Source: Algiphilus aromaticivorans DG1253
GTDB lineage: Bacteria; Pseudomonadota; Gammaproteobacteria; Nevskiales; Nevskiaceae
DNA length: 64,000 bases
NCBI RefSeq assembly: GCF_000733765.1
Contig: NZ_JPOG01000001.1
Coordinates: forward strand, 62,001-126,000
Reading direction: 5' to 3'
Under the pieces are notes generated by a model. The model saw nothing but the letters and a program-made list of their open reading frames with translations. It did not search any database and was not told the origin of the DNA. Below are positions 36,073-44,878 of this stretch, in pieces. Made by a program: the position numbers and the translations under genes. The first letter of the stretch is position 1. Every line of letters starts with the position of its first letter.

Positions 36073-36348
36073 CTCTACACTATAGCAGCGCTTCCGCCAG
36101 CCCTGCTCGTTAGCTGCGACACGCGTTACTCCCCAGCCATCGACGGGCCGGGGCGCGGACGCGTCTCAGTCGTGTACCGGCGCGAAGGACTGCATATAGG
36201 AATTGTTTTCGTGGTGCTCTATGCGGATCTAGCCGCAAGCGCTGAGCCTTCAGCAAAAATTTCTGGCCTTCTCGGTAAACCGATTGTGGGACATGCGCCA
36301 GGTACAGCGATTGCGCGCTATTTCGACGGCCTTATCGTTTACTGCACA
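36073..36348. other. Right end of the Tn7-like element
   Basis: This non-coding 276 bp should hold the czc promoter and the right terminus. GTAAAC sites occur at 36275 (plus orientation) and, in the terminal repeat, at 36337-36342 (minus orientation). The terminal 17 bp (36332-36348) are the perfect complement of the left end. Confidence 0.7.
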
Positions 36349-36353
36349 GACTT
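36349..36353. repeat. Target site duplication, right copy (GACTT)
   Basis: GACTT follows the terminal ACA of the Tn7-like element and matches 14269-14273. Confidence 0.88.
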
Positions 36354-36371
36354 GGTCGCTGAAAGCGGATG

Positions 36372-36447
36372 TGGTGGGCCTGCCAGGATTCGAACCAGGA
36401 ACCAAAGGATTATGAGTCCTCTGCTCTAACCGTTGAGCTACAGGCCC
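36372..36447 (-). tRNA. tRNA with CAU anticodon (probably tRNA-Ile2, possibly elongator Met)
   Basis: The 76-nt cloverleaf includes the encoded CCA. The acceptor stem is GGGCCTG/CAGGCCC, the D stem is GCTC/GAGC, and the anticodon loop is CTCATAA (CAU) on a GAGGA/TCCTT stem. The T arm is CCTGG-TTCGAAT-CCTGG, with one T-T mismatch in the middle of the stem. The sequence style (AGAGGACTCATAATCCTTTGG) is that of the lysidine-modified Ile2 tRNA of gammaproteobacteria, but Met cannot be excluded by eye. The 3' end faces the Tn7-like element, 18 bp away. Confidence 0.9.
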
Positions 36448-36842
36448 GCGAGTTACAGGCGGCATTCTGCCACCTTCGCCGCAGCCACAGAGCCCGGTCG
36501 TCTTGGCCCCGCTGGGTGTCCTGCCCGCAGCGTTCGGGTGCGGGCGCGAGCAATGCTCGCGCTTCTCTGGCTTGTGCACTTGCGCTACAGGCCCCGGAAT
36601 GCTCGTTGCCCGCATGCTGCTACCTTCGCCGCGGCCGCTAAGCTCGGCCGTCCTGGCCTCGTCGCAGACGCGCCGGTCGGATCCCCGCTTCGCGGGGCCC
36701 CTCCTCCTCGGCGCACTGCTCCAAGTGGCCCGGCCCGCGCCGTCCTGGCGCGGGCGCTCGCCGGGCGCGAGCAATGCTCGCGCTTCTCCGGCTCGCCCTT
36801 TACAATCGCGCGCCCTGTCTCCCTAAGCACCCGAGCATCCTC
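36448..36842. repeat. Intergenic region with a 30-bp duplicated palindrome
   Basis: Between the tRNA and prfC. A 30-bp sequence with core GCGCGAGCAATGCTCGCGC occurs at 36542-36571 and again at 36763-36792 with one mismatch. Each core can fold as a 7- to 9-bp hairpin. A CTTCGCCGC(A/G)GCC string also recurs (about 36474 and 36627). No gene was seen. The prfC promoter must lie at its right edge. Confidence 0.6.
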
Positions 36843-38435
36843 ATGGCCTCCGTTGCCCAAGAGGTCGCCCGCCGCCGGACCTTCGCGATCATCTCGCATC
36901 CGGATGCCGGCAAGACCACCCTGACTGAGAAACTGCTGCTCTTCGGCGGCGCTATTCAGATGGCGGGCACCGTCAAGGGGCGGAAGTCGACGCGGCACGC
37001 GACCTCGGACTGGATGCAGCTGGAACAGCAGCGCGGCATCTCCGTGACGACTTCGGTGATGCAGTTCCCCTACGGCGACAAGATCATGAATCTTCTCGAC
37101 ACGCCGGGGCACGAGGACTTCTCCGAGGACACCTACCGCACGCTGACGGCGGTGGACTCGGCGCTGATGGTCATCGACGCGGCCAAGGGCGTGGAGCCGC
37201 GCACGATCAAGCTGATGGAGGTCTGCCGGCTGCGCGACACGCCCATCATCACCTTCGTCAACAAGCTGGACCGCGAAGGACGCCCGCCGCTGGAGCTGCT
37301 CGACGAGATCGAGAAGGTGCTCGGGCTGGCATGCGCGCCCATCACCTGGCCGGTGGGCATGGGACACGAGTTCAAGGGCGTCTACCATCTGCTCGAGGAC
37401 TGCTTCTATCTCTATACCGGCGCCAAGGACCGCATATCGGACATCGAGAAGGTCGAGGGCCTGCACGCGCCAGGCATCGCCGAGCGCCTGGGGCGGCCCT
37501 ATCAGCAGCTGCTGGAGGAGATCGAGCTGCTGCAGATGGCGGGCACCGAGTTCAACCTGGAGGACTACCGCGCGGCCAAGCTGACGCCGGTCTTCTTCGG
37601 CAGCGCCATCAACAGCTTCGGCGTCTCGGAATTGCTGGACGGCTTCGCCGAATGGGCGCCGCCGCCGCAGCCGCGCGAGGCCGAGCCGGCACCGGTGCCA
37701 GCGGACGCGGACTACTTCTCCGGCTTCGTCTTCAAGATCCAGGCCAACATGGATCCGAAGCACCGCGACCGCGTCGCCTTCATGCGTGTGTGCTCGGGTG
37801 TCTACGAGCGCGGCATGACGCTCCACAGCGTACGTATCGGCGCGCCGGTGCGCGTGTCCAGCGCGCTGATCTTCATGGCGGCGGAGCGCGACCACGTCGA
37901 GCGCGCCTACCCGGGCGACATCATCGGCCTGCACAACCACGGCACCATCGCCATCGGCGATTCCTTCTCCAGCGGCGATCCGGTGACCTTCACCGGCATC
38001 CCGGTGTTCGCGCCGGATCTGTTCCGTCGGGTGGTGCTGCGCGACCCGCTCAAGGCCAAGCAGCTCAACAAGGGCCTCGACCAGCTCTGCGAGGAGGGTG
38101 CGACGCAGGTCTACCGGCCGATTACGAATAACGACATCGTGCTGGGTGCTGTCGGTGTGCTGCAGTTCGACGTCGCCCAGCAGCGCCTGCGCGACGAGTA
38201 CGGCGTCGAATGCAGCTTCGAGCCGGTAACCGTGCACACCGCGCGTTGGGTACAAGCACCGGATCAGAAGAGCCTCGACAAGTTCAAGGACGCCAACCAG
38301 CAGCGCCTGGCGCTGGACCACGGCGGCTACCTGGTCTATCTGGCCTCCAGCCGCGTGAACCTGCAGATGGCCGAGGAGCGTTATCCCGAGATCACTTTCT
38401 CGGATACGCGCGAGCAGCGCTTCGACGCGGGGTGA
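36843..38435 (+). CDS. prfC: Peptide chain release factor 3
   Basis: This 530-residue translational GTPase recycles RF1 and RF2 after termination. G1 is [14 protein letters not shown]2 lies in [21 protein letters not shown]3 is [19 protein letters not shown]4 is [10 protein letters not shown] and G5 is [10 protein letters not shown]. The C-terminal domain ends [20 protein letters not shown]. The ATG at 36843 ([19 protein letters not shown]) matches the family start. The frame runs 23 codons further upstream without homology. It is monocistronic. Confidence 0.96.
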   Translation: MASVAQEVARRRTFAIISHPDAGKTTLTEKLLLFGGAIQMAGTVKGRKSTRHATSDWMQLEQQRGISVTTSVMQFPYGDKIMNLLDTPGHEDFSEDTYRTLTAVDSALMVIDAAKGVEPRTIKLMEVCRLRDTPIITFVNKLDREGRPPLELLDEIEKVLGLACAPITWPVGMGHEFKGVYHLLEDCFYLYTGAKDRISDIEKVEGLHAPGIAERLGRPYQQLLEEIELLQMAGTEFNLEDYRAAKLTPVFFGSAINSFGVSELLDGFAEWAPPPQPREAEPAPVPADADYFSGFVFKIQANMDPKHRDRVAFMRVCSGVYERGMTLHSVRIGAPVRVSSALIFMAAERDHVERAYPGDIIGLHNHGTIAIGDSFSSGDPVTFTGIPVFAPDLFRRVVLRDPLKAKQLNKGLDQLCEEGATQVYRPITNNDIVLGAVGVLQFDVAQQRLRDEYGVECSFEPVTVHTARWVQAPDQKSLDKFKDANQQRLALDHGGYLVYLASSRVNLQMAEERYPEITFSDTREQRFDAG

Positions 38436-38461
38436 TCCTGCGGCTGCGCCGCGCCGGTCGC

Positions 38462-38683
38462 TCAGCGGCTTTGCGCCTCGATGGCCTCGCGGCGTTGCTG
38501 TGCGGATTCCTCGACGCTGCGGTTCATGTCATCGGCGAAGCGGTCCAGATCGCCCGGAGCGTTGGGCGCCTGCACGGCGTTGCTCTCCCCGCCATCGGCC
38601 TGCGGCGCGGGTGACGGGCCGATCTGACGCGCTACCAGCAAGCCGATGATGAGGACGCTCGCCAGGAGCAGGATCAGGCGCAT
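38462..38683 (-). CDS. Small membrane-anchored hypothetical protein
   Basis: This 73-residue protein has one N-terminal hydrophobic segment (MRLILLLASVLIIGLLVARQ) and a polar, partly helical tail (LDRFADDMNRSVEESAQQRR). AAGGAG lies 7-8 nt before the ATG at 38683. Likely an inner-membrane or periplasm-anchored small protein of unknown role. It converges with prfC. Confidence 0.65.
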   Translation of the reverse strand: MRLILLLASVLIIGLLVARQIGPSPAPQADGGESNAVQAPNAPGDLDRFADDMNRSVEESAQQRREAIEAQSR

Positions 38684-38779
38684 TGACAATCTCCTTCCGG
38701 GTCATCGGTAATCACTGTAGCCAATCCCCGCGTGCAGGTAATGCTGCCCGGCCGGGGTTGATACCGCATCGCGCCGTCG

Positions 38780-40126
38780 CTAGACGCGCAGTCGTCGCCA
38801 GCCCCCGCCTTGCCAGGCCGCCACGAAGATCGCGGTCTGCGCGCCGCGCCAGACCACCATGGCCAGCCAGACGGCAGTGAGCCCGAGCCCCAGATAAGGG
38901 CCGAGTACCCAGGCGATCGGCAGAAAGAACGCCCATTGCAGGGACACGGCGACGATCATCACCAGCCGGGCCGCGCCGGCGCCGAGCAGCGCGTGCATCA
39001 GAATCAGGCCAAGGGCGTCGACGACGATGCCGAGGCCGAAGATGCGCAGCGGCGTGACGCCCAGCGCCACCAGATGCTCCTCGCGCAGGAAGAGGCCGAG
39101 CACGGGCTCGGTGGCCAGCAGTGCCACCGCGGCCAGCAGCACGAAGATGGGCAGCGACTCGCGAAAGACATCCCAGGGCCAGCGTGCGGCTTCGAGGTGG
39201 GCGCCGCGGCCGATGGCCTGGCCGGCCAGCGAGGCGGCGGCGATGCCGAAGCCCAGACCCGGCAGGATGGCCACCAGCGAGAAGGTCACCAGCACGTGCG
39301 CTACGGCCAGCTCCTGGGTCCCGATCTGGCCGACGATCCAGAACAGCGCCGTGAAGCCCATGGCGAAGAGCAGCTGCTGGGTGGCATTGGGCAGGCCCAG
39401 GCGCAGCAGGCGGGCGATGTCGCTGCGCGCGGGCAGGCGTCGCAGCAGGCCGTCGCCGGCGGCGAGGCGCAGGCCGAGCGCGATGTGGATAAGGGTGGCA
39501 ATCACCAGGCTGGCGGCCGTGCCGATGGCTGCGCCGGCCACCCCCATCTCCGGCAGGCCGAGGTAGCCGAAGATCAGCGGATAGCTGATGGCGACGTTGA
39601 GCACGTGGACGGCGACGATGGTGCCGAAGTAGTAGCGCGGCCGGTCGACGGCGCTCCAGTAGCCCCGGAACGCGAAGTTCATGCCGACGAAGGCCACCGC
39701 GGTCAGGCGGATCATCAGATAGACGCCGCCGGCTTCCTGCACGGCCGGATCGCTGTTGAGCAGCGCCATCAACGCCGGCGTCGCTGCGATCAGCAGCAGG
39801 CTCACCGGCAGGCCCACGGCCACGGCCAGCAGCAGGCCGCCGTTGAGCGCGGCGGCGGCCTCGTCGGGCCGGCCGGCGCCAAAGCGCTGTGCGGCGATGC
39901 TCTGCACCGAGGGCGCCATGCCGGAGATGAAGGCCACGGCGACGAAGACGATGAAGCTGGCCAGGCCGACGCCGGCCAGCGCCGATGCCCCGAGGGCGCC
40001 GATCATCCAGGCGTCGACGAGATTCAGGACATTCTGCGAAGCCATGCCACCGATGATGGGCAGCGCCTGCGCGTGAATGCGGCGCCGCCGCTCGCGGGGC
40101 GTCATGCCCGGCATGGCCTCGGTCAC
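38780..40126 (-). CDS. MATE family efflux transporter
   Basis: This 448-residue protein has 12 predicted membrane helices in two similar halves. MATE marks are QALPIIGGMASQNVLNLVDA with WMIGALG at the start of the first half, GMAPSVQSIAAQRFGAGRPD, and LLRLGLPNATQQLLFAMGFT at the start of the second half. It should export cationic drugs or metabolites using a Na+ or H+ gradient. It lies 4 bp after the unknown gene at 40131, probably in one transcript. Confidence 0.92.
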   Translation of the reverse strand: MTEAMPGMTPRERRRRIHAQALPIIGGMASQNVLNLVDAWMIGALGASALAGVGLASFIVFVAVAFISGMAPSVQSIAAQRFGAGRPDEAAAALNGGLLLAVAVGLPVSLLLIAATPALMALLNSDPAVQEAGGVYLMIRLTAVAFVGMNFAFRGYWSAVDRPRYYFGTIVAVHVLNVAISYPLIFGYLGLPEMGVAGAAIGTAASLVIATLIHIALGLRLAAGDGLLRRLPARSDIARLLRLGLPNATQQLLFAMGFTALFWIVGQIGTQELAVAHVLVTFSLVAILPGLGFGIAAASLAGQAIGRGAHLEAARWPWDVFRESLPIFVLLAAVALLATEPVLGLFLREEHLVALGVTPLRIFGLGIVVDALGLILMHALLGAGAARLVMIVAVSLQWAFFLPIAWVLGPYLGLGLTAVWLAMVVWRGAQTAIFVAAWQGGGWRRLRV

Positions 40127-40130
40127 GGGC

Positions 40131-40817
40131 TCAGTCGTCGTCGCGCTCGCCGGACTGTTCGACGATCTGCGCGAAGGTCGCGGCCAGTCGCAGCGGCTTG
40201 TCGGAGGCCTTGCCGCGGCGCCCGGCCATCAGGTGCCGCTCGTCGATCTGCAGCGTGGTGATCTGCGCCATGCCTCGCGGCGTCGGTCCTGCCCAACTCT
40301 GCACGGGCGGGCCGTCGCGGTCGGGCATGACGCCGATGCGCGCAAGTCCACGTGGCAGCATGTCGTCGGCGTTGCTATCCAGCGGCGCGGTGCTGCCGTG
40401 CAGGTCCATCCAGCTTTCGACGCGTTGCCCGGCCAACGGCGCCAGCATGCGGCGGGCCACGGCCGTGTCCAGGGCGGTGTCGAGCACGCGTCCCACGAGC
40501 CGTCCAGCGCGGTTGCTCAGCTGCTGCAGCGCGCGGCCGCGCGTGCCGGGTTCGGCCGGGGCGCTCAGGCGGGCGCGCGCAGGCGCCCTGGTCATCGGTA
40601 GCAGGCGCGAGAAGTCGGCGCGCAGATGGCTGCGCAGCCGCAGGTGCTCGCCGTCGGCATCCTCGCGCGTCGTGATGGCACAGTCGAAGGCCAGCCAATC
40701 ACCCTCCTGGTCGTCGCGTGCTGGAAGCCTTAGCCTGAAGTGCGCGTCCTCGTCGCTGCCCTGAAGACGGCGCAACGGGGGGCGTACGGTATTCCGTAGA
40801 CGACGGAGTAGGGACAT
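40131..40817 (-). CDS. Hypothetical protein upstream of MATE exporter
   Basis: This 228-residue Arg-rich soluble protein was not recognised. Visible stretches are WLAFDCAITTREDADGEHLR, AGRLVGRVLDTALDTAVARR, GQRVESWMDLHGST and WAGPTPRGMAQITTLQIDER. No signal peptide or membrane segment. The 4-bp gap to the MATE gene suggests co-expression. Confidence 0.65.
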   Translation of the reverse strand: MSLLRRLRNTVRPPLRRLQGSDEDAHFRLRLPARDDQEGDWLAFDCAITTREDADGEHLRLRSHLRADFSRLLPMTRAPARARLSAPAEPGTRGRALQQLSNRAGRLVGRVLDTALDTAVARRMLAPLAGQRVESWMDLHGSTAPLDSNADDMLPRGLARIGVMPDRDGPPVQSWAGPTPRGMAQITTLQIDERHLMAGRRGKASDKPLRLAATFAQIVEQSGERDDD

Positions 40818-40840
40818 GCAGATCAGTCGACAGGTGGTCG

Positions 40841-41134
40841 ATGAGTGAGCAGGCAGTGTATCGCTTCCGCGTACGTGGTCGCGTGCAGGGCGTGGCCTTC
40901 CGCGCGCACACGCAGGCCCGGGCGCAGGACATCGGTGTGCGCGGCTGGGTGGCGAATGCCGCCGACGGCAGCGTCGTCGGCGAGGCCGCCGGCGCGCCCG
41001 AGGCGCTGGAGGCGTTCCGTGCCGCGCTGAACAGTGGTCCGCGAGCCGCGCGCGTGGACCAGCTGGATTGGCAGTCTGTCGAGGCTGCGCCGGTGCAGGC
41101 GGGCTTCGTTATTGCCCCGGACGTGGCTGGATGA
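40841..41134 (+). CDS. acyP: Acylphosphatase
   Basis: This 97-residue enzyme has the acylphosphatase signature VRGRVQGVAFRAHTQARAQD (catalytic Arg in GVAFR) and GVRGWVANAADGSVVGEAAG (catalytic Asn). It hydrolyses carboxyl-phosphate bonds such as acetyl or carbamoyl phosphate. Its end overlaps the end of the convergent SDR gene by 26 bp. Confidence 0.93.
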   Translation: MSEQAVYRFRVRGRVQGVAFRAHTQARAQDIGVRGWVANAADGSVVGEAAGAPEALEAFRAALNSGPRAARVDQLDWQSVEAAPVQAGFVIAPDVAG

Positions 41135-41948
41135 AGGCCCGGGTGGCGCGGCGCACCATCTTGAAGAAGAGCTCCGGTGAGGCGCGCTTGAGCGCCCAGC
41201 GCGGCAGGTCCGGCCGCATCACGACGAGGAACTGACCGCGCTCCGCGGCGCGGTACATGGCCGCTGCCACGTCATCGGCTGTGAAACTGGAGCGCGCCAT
41301 CAGCTTCTCGGTGATCTTTTCCATGGCCTGCGGCTTCTCCGGTGCGGCTTCGCCGGCGACTGTGCGGCTGGTGGCGAGCAGATTGGTCTTGAAGAAGCTG
41401 GGGCAGGCAACGACGACGTGGATGTTGTCGTCGGCCAGCTCGGCGCGCAGCGTTTCGGAAAGCGAGATGACGCCGGCCTTGGCGACGTTGTAGCTGGCCA
41501 TGCCCGGCGGGTTGGCGATGCCGGCGAAGCTAGCGACATTGGTGATGTGCCCGCCGCCGGCCTCGCGCAGCCAGGGGATGGCGGCGCGCGCGCCGCGCAC
41601 GACGCCGAGCAGGTCGATATCCAGCACCGTCTGCCACTGCGACATGGGGGCATCCGCCACCGTGCCGGAGGATGCGATGCCGGCGTTGTTGACCCAGGCG
41701 TCGAGGCGTCCGAAGCGCTCCGCGGCAGCTGCGGCTGCGGCCTCGACGGCCTGCGCATCGCGCACGTCCACGGCTTCAGCGATGGCGTCGCCGCCCTCGG
41801 CCATGACGGCCTGCGCGGTTGCTTCGGCAGCGGCGCGGTCGATATCCAGGGCTGCTACGGACCAGCCTTGATGGGCGTAGTGCAGGGCGAGCGCTCGCCC
41901 GAGACCGCTGCCGGCGCCGGTGACGACGACGGCCTTCTGCTTGCTCAT
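41109..41948 (-). CDS. SDR family NAD(P)-dependent oxidoreductase
   Basis: This 279-residue classical short-chain dehydrogenase/reductase has the cofactor motif VVTGAGSGLGRALAL, NNAG in DAWVNNAGIAS, the catalytic Ser in ITNVASFAGIANP and the YxxxK pair in MASYNVAKAGVISL. LDIDR after strand 2 suggests NAD preference, though this is weak. The C-terminal 25 residues are basic and hydrophobic. Substrate unknown; such enzymes often act on lipids or steroids. Confidence 0.9.
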   Translation of the reverse strand: MSKQKAVVVTGAGSGLGRALALHYAHQGWSVAALDIDRAAAEATAQAVMAEGGDAIAEAVDVRDAQAVEAAAAAAAERFGRLDAWVNNAGIASSGTVADAPMSQWQTVLDIDLLGVVRGARAAIPWLREAGGGHITNVASFAGIANPPGMASYNVAKAGVISLSETLRAELADDNIHVVVACPSFFKTNLLATSRTVAGEAAPEKPQAMEKITEKLMARSSFTADDVAAAMYRAAERGQFLVVMRPDLPRWALKRASPELFFKMVRRATRAFIQPRPGQ

Positions 41949-42009
41949 GCCTTTCCCCCGAAATGCGTGACGCGAGTGTAGCGGTTGCTCCCTGATCCGG
42001 GGCGCGCGC

Positions 42010-42990
42010 TCAGGTACGGATGGTCTCGTCGCCGATGAAGGCGAAGCGGAACTCCTTGGGCTCGCTGCGCGCTTCCTGCGCCTTGACCATGCGCTCCATG
42101 CGCGAGGGCATCTTCATCAGGCGCTCCTGCGCCTTGGCACCTTCGGCCGACAGGCCGGTCATGGCGCCGATCTGCCAGTAGTCGAGTAGCTCGATAACGA
42201 TCTCCCGATACTGCCGCGTGCCGAAGATGTTCTGCCGCGCCACGACCTCGCTCATCGCCTCGAAGTCACCGATGGCGTGGCCGGGCATGGCAAAGCCCAC
42301 CGTGACCTTGAGTAGCGAGACCAGCGCGCGGTTCGGATCCTCGGCGAGCAGGGTCGCGAATATGCTGCGGTAGAACTGATAGTGGCGCGACTCGTCGCCG
42401 GCGAGATGCGCGAGCACGCGCTGCAGCTGCGGTTCGTAATCGCGCGCCAGCCGGCCGGTGTTGGCGTGCGCGTACTGCGTGGCCTTCTCCTGCAGGCTGG
42501 TGTAGGCCAGCAGGCGGTAGGGGTCCTGCTCCCAGTCCGGGTCGAAGCCGGCGGCGATGTAGCCGTACTGCTCCTGCTCGAAGACCCGCATGTGGAAGAG
42601 ACGGGCGTCGCGGACGTAGTCGCGCAACACGCAGCCGTGGCGGTCCTCCTCGGCGGTCCACATATTGTTCCAGTCGCGCCAGGCCGAGCCTTCCGGGAAG
42701 TGCGTCGCGATGAGGCGGTGGAAGTGCGGCAGGCCCTCCTCGGTGAGCAGATTCAGTGCTACTGCCACCCGCACGGCCGCCGGCAGGCCACGGGCGCGCT
42801 CGCGCAGTTCGCGCAGCTCGGCGTCGCGCTCCTCGCCGAGGGCGATGTCGGCCGAACCGAGGTCGTCCGGCATCCAGAGATTGCGGCGCTCAATGTGCGT
42901 GGCCATTTCCTGTCGCACCACGTCTTCGATGGAGCGGATGAGCTCCAGACGGTGGGCTAGATCCTGCGGCAGTTTGGGATTGCCGGTCAT
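42010..42990 (-). CDS. Acyl-ACP desaturase (ferritin-like di-iron)
   Basis: This 326-residue soluble desaturase of the stearoyl-ACP type has the two di-iron helix motifs WTAEEDRHGCVLRDYVRDAR (EExxH) and LAGDESRHYQFYRSIFATLL (DExxH). NLLTEEGLPHFHRLIATHFP is also typical. It introduces a double bond into acyl carrier protein-bound chains. The ATG at 42990 is preceded by GAGGAAG, so the 20 extra upstream residues were dropped. Rare outside plants and actinobacteria, but known in some gammaproteobacteria. Confidence 0.9.
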   Translation of the reverse strand: MTGNPKLPQDLAHRLELIRSIEDVVRQEMATHIERRNLWMPDDLGSADIALGEERDAELRELRERARGLPAAVRVAVALNLLTEEGLPHFHRLIATHFPEGSAWRDWNNMWTAEEDRHGCVLRDYVRDARLFHMRVFEQEQYGYIAAGFDPDWEQDPYRLLAYTSLQEKATQYAHANTGRLARDYEPQLQRVLAHLAGDESRHYQFYRSIFATLLAEDPNRALVSLLKVTVGFAMPGHAIGDFEAMSEVVARQNIFGTRQYREIVIELLDYWQIGAMTGLSAEGAKAQERLMKMPSRMERMVKAQEARSEPKEFRFAFIGDETIRT

Positions 42991-43114
42991 GGCGCGTCTT
43001 CCTCGCAGTGGCGTGTCGGCAGCGGGCCGGTTCGATCGGGCGCGTGACACCCTTCCAGCTTCTGACCGATTGTAACCGGCCTGTCCCCACGACCGACAGT
43101 AAGCGACGGAGCCG

Positions 43115-43678
43115 CTATCCGTTGCCCCGGTTGATGAGCGTCAGGAACTCGCTGCGCGTGCGTGGGTCATCGCGGAAGCGGCCGTGCATCCAGGATGTGG
43201 TCATCGAAGAGTTCTGCTTTTCGACACCGCGCATCATGGCGCAGAGATGCTTCGCCTCGATGACAACGCCGACGCCGCGGGCGTCGGTGACCTGCTGGAT
43301 GGTTTCACCGATTTGCTGGGTGAGGTTCTCCTGAATCTGCAGCCGGCGCGCGAACATGTCCACGATGCGCGGGATCTTCGACAGGCCGATGACCTTGCCG
43401 CTGGGCAGATAGGCGACGTGGGCGCGGCCGATGAAGGGCAGGAGATGATGCTCGCAGAGCGAATAGAGCTCGATATCGCGGACGATGACGATCTCGTTGT
43501 TGGTCGACTCGAAGACGGCGCCGTTGACGATGTCGTCGATCTGCTGCTGGTAGCCACGGGTGAGGAATGCCATGGCACGCGCGGCGCGGCCCGGGGTATC
43601 GCGCAGCCCGTCGCGCTCGCTGTCTTCGCCTACGGCCTCGATAATGGCCCGGTAGTGCGCTTCCATTGCATCCTTCAT
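43115..43678 (-). CDS. folE: GTP cyclohydrolase I
   Basis: This 187-residue enzyme catalyses the first step of folate (tetrahydrobiopterin-type) biosynthesis, GTP to dihydroneopterin triphosphate. Zinc and active-site motifs are present: [20 protein letters not shown] (Cys and His ligands), [27 protein letters not shown] and [20 protein letters not shown]. Divergent from the ParB gene with about 75 bp between. Confidence 0.95.
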   Translation of the reverse strand: MKDAMEAHYRAIIEAVGEDSERDGLRDTPGRAARAMAFLTRGYQQQIDDIVNGAVFESTNNEIVIVRDIELYSLCEHHLLPFIGRAHVAYLPSGKVIGLSKIPRIVDMFARRLQIQENLTQQIGETIQQVTDARGVGVVIEAKHLCAMMRGVEKQNSSMTTSWMHGRFRDDPRTRSEFLTLINRGNG

Positions 43679-43752
43679 GGTTTGGGTTCCCGGAATCGGC
43701 GCGCATTATTTCACAGCGCCTGTTGCTGCCTTCACACCCACTCGACCAGACT

Positions 43753-44532
43753 ATGACAACCACTACGCGCGACGTGCCCATCGAGCAGATTCGCCCCGGC
43801 GCCAACCAGGCCCGGCGGCGCTTCGACGAGGCAGCGCTCGACGAGCTAGCCGAGTCGCTGCGCGCCTCCGGGGTCATTCAGCCGGTGGTGCTGCGTAGCA
43901 TCGACGATGGCTACGAGCTGCTCGCTGGCGAGCGGCGTTGGCGGGCGGCCCAGCGCGCCGGCATGAAGCGGATTCCGGCCATCGTGCGCAACGATCTCGA
44001 CCCGGTTTCCGCGCAGGTGCTGGGTCTTGTGGAGAATCTGCAACGCGAGTCCTTGTCGCCGATGGAAACGGCACAGGGGCTGCGCCGGCTGGCCGATCTG
44101 CTGGAGCTGACGCACGAGGCAATTGGCCACCGCATCGGCAAGTCGCGCGTCTATGTCAGCAATTTTCTGCGTCTGCTCAAGCTCTGCGACGAGGTTTCAG
44201 CCATGGTCGATGCCGGCGAGCTGAGCATGGGCCATGCCCGTGCTCTTGCCGGTGTGGCCCCCGAGCAGCAGAAGCGGATGGCTGACGAATGCCTGCGCCG
44301 GAGCTGGACGGTCAGGCAGCTGGAGAAAGCGTTGGCGCGTGCGGCGGCCCCGAAACCGGCCGATGGCCGTCGTGAGCCGGAATGGGAACGGCTGGAACGC
44401 GCGCTCGGCGAGCATCTGGCCTGCCCGGTGACGCTGCAGGCCGACGGCAGCGGGCGGGGAGAGCTGCGTCTGCGCTTCTTCTCCCTCGACGAACTCGACG
44501 GCCTGCTCGAGCAGCTCGGTTATCGCGAATAA
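43753..44532 (+). CDS. ParB/Spo0J-family partition protein (orphan)
   Basis: This 259-residue protein has the ParB N-terminal CTP-binding domain (VPIEQIRPGANQARRRFDEA, LLAGERRWRAAQRAGM, VENLQRESLSPMETA) and the central HTH (GHRIGKSRVYVSNFLRLLKL). A C-terminal dimerisation-like segment ends FFSLDELDGLLEQLGYRE. No parA or parS palindrome is visible nearby, so it may be a specialised or non-canonical ParB. The ATG at 43753 opens the conserved region. Confidence 0.88.
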   Translation: MTTTTRDVPIEQIRPGANQARRRFDEAALDELAESLRASGVIQPVVLRSIDDGYELLAGERRWRAAQRAGMKRIPAIVRNDLDPVSAQVLGLVENLQRESLSPMETAQGLRRLADLLELTHEAIGHRIGKSRVYVSNFLRLLKLCDEVSAMVDAGELSMGHARALAGVAPEQQKRMADECLRRSWTVRQLEKALARAAAPKPADGRREPEWERLERALGEHLACPVTLQADGSGRGELRLRFFSLDELDGLLEQLGYRE

Positions 44533-44878
44533 TCCTTTTGCGCACAGATGCTGTCCAGCACCCTGCGCAGAAGCTGTGGATAAGCCTCGGCGCCGCTGTA
44601 CTGGCGGGCGTGTGCCGTGAGAGGCCATTTTCTAACCAGGCGCGTAGCCGCGGGCCGTAGCTTTTGCACACAGGGTGCGAACAAGGCTGGGAGCGAGTTG
44701 TGGAAAACCCCGCCAAGCCGGGCGTGGCAGGCGTCTACCGGAATCTGGCCAGTTCCTGTCCAGCCTGCACTTATCGCTCGAAGTGATAGCGATGCACCTT
44801 CTTATTCGTTCCTTGTGGGAAGCGGCGCGCCGTCCTGATAGCCTGCGCGTCTTATTCGGCGGAAGGTAGGCGGCAAGA
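44533..44878. other. Intergenic region with two DnaA-box-like sites
   Basis: This 346 bp contains TGTGGATAA (complement of the perfect DnaA box TTATCCACA) at 44575-44583 and TGTGGAAAA (complement TTTTCCACA, consensus TTWTNCACA) at 44699-44707. It follows the orphan parB and lies 2 kb from mnmG. No clear AT-rich unwinding element or gene was seen, so calling it an origin is not justified. Confidence 0.4.

Noticed and set aside
44533-44878. Chromosomal replication origin
   Set aside because: Only two DnaA-box-like sites, no AT-rich unwinding region and no dnaA or dnaN nearby.
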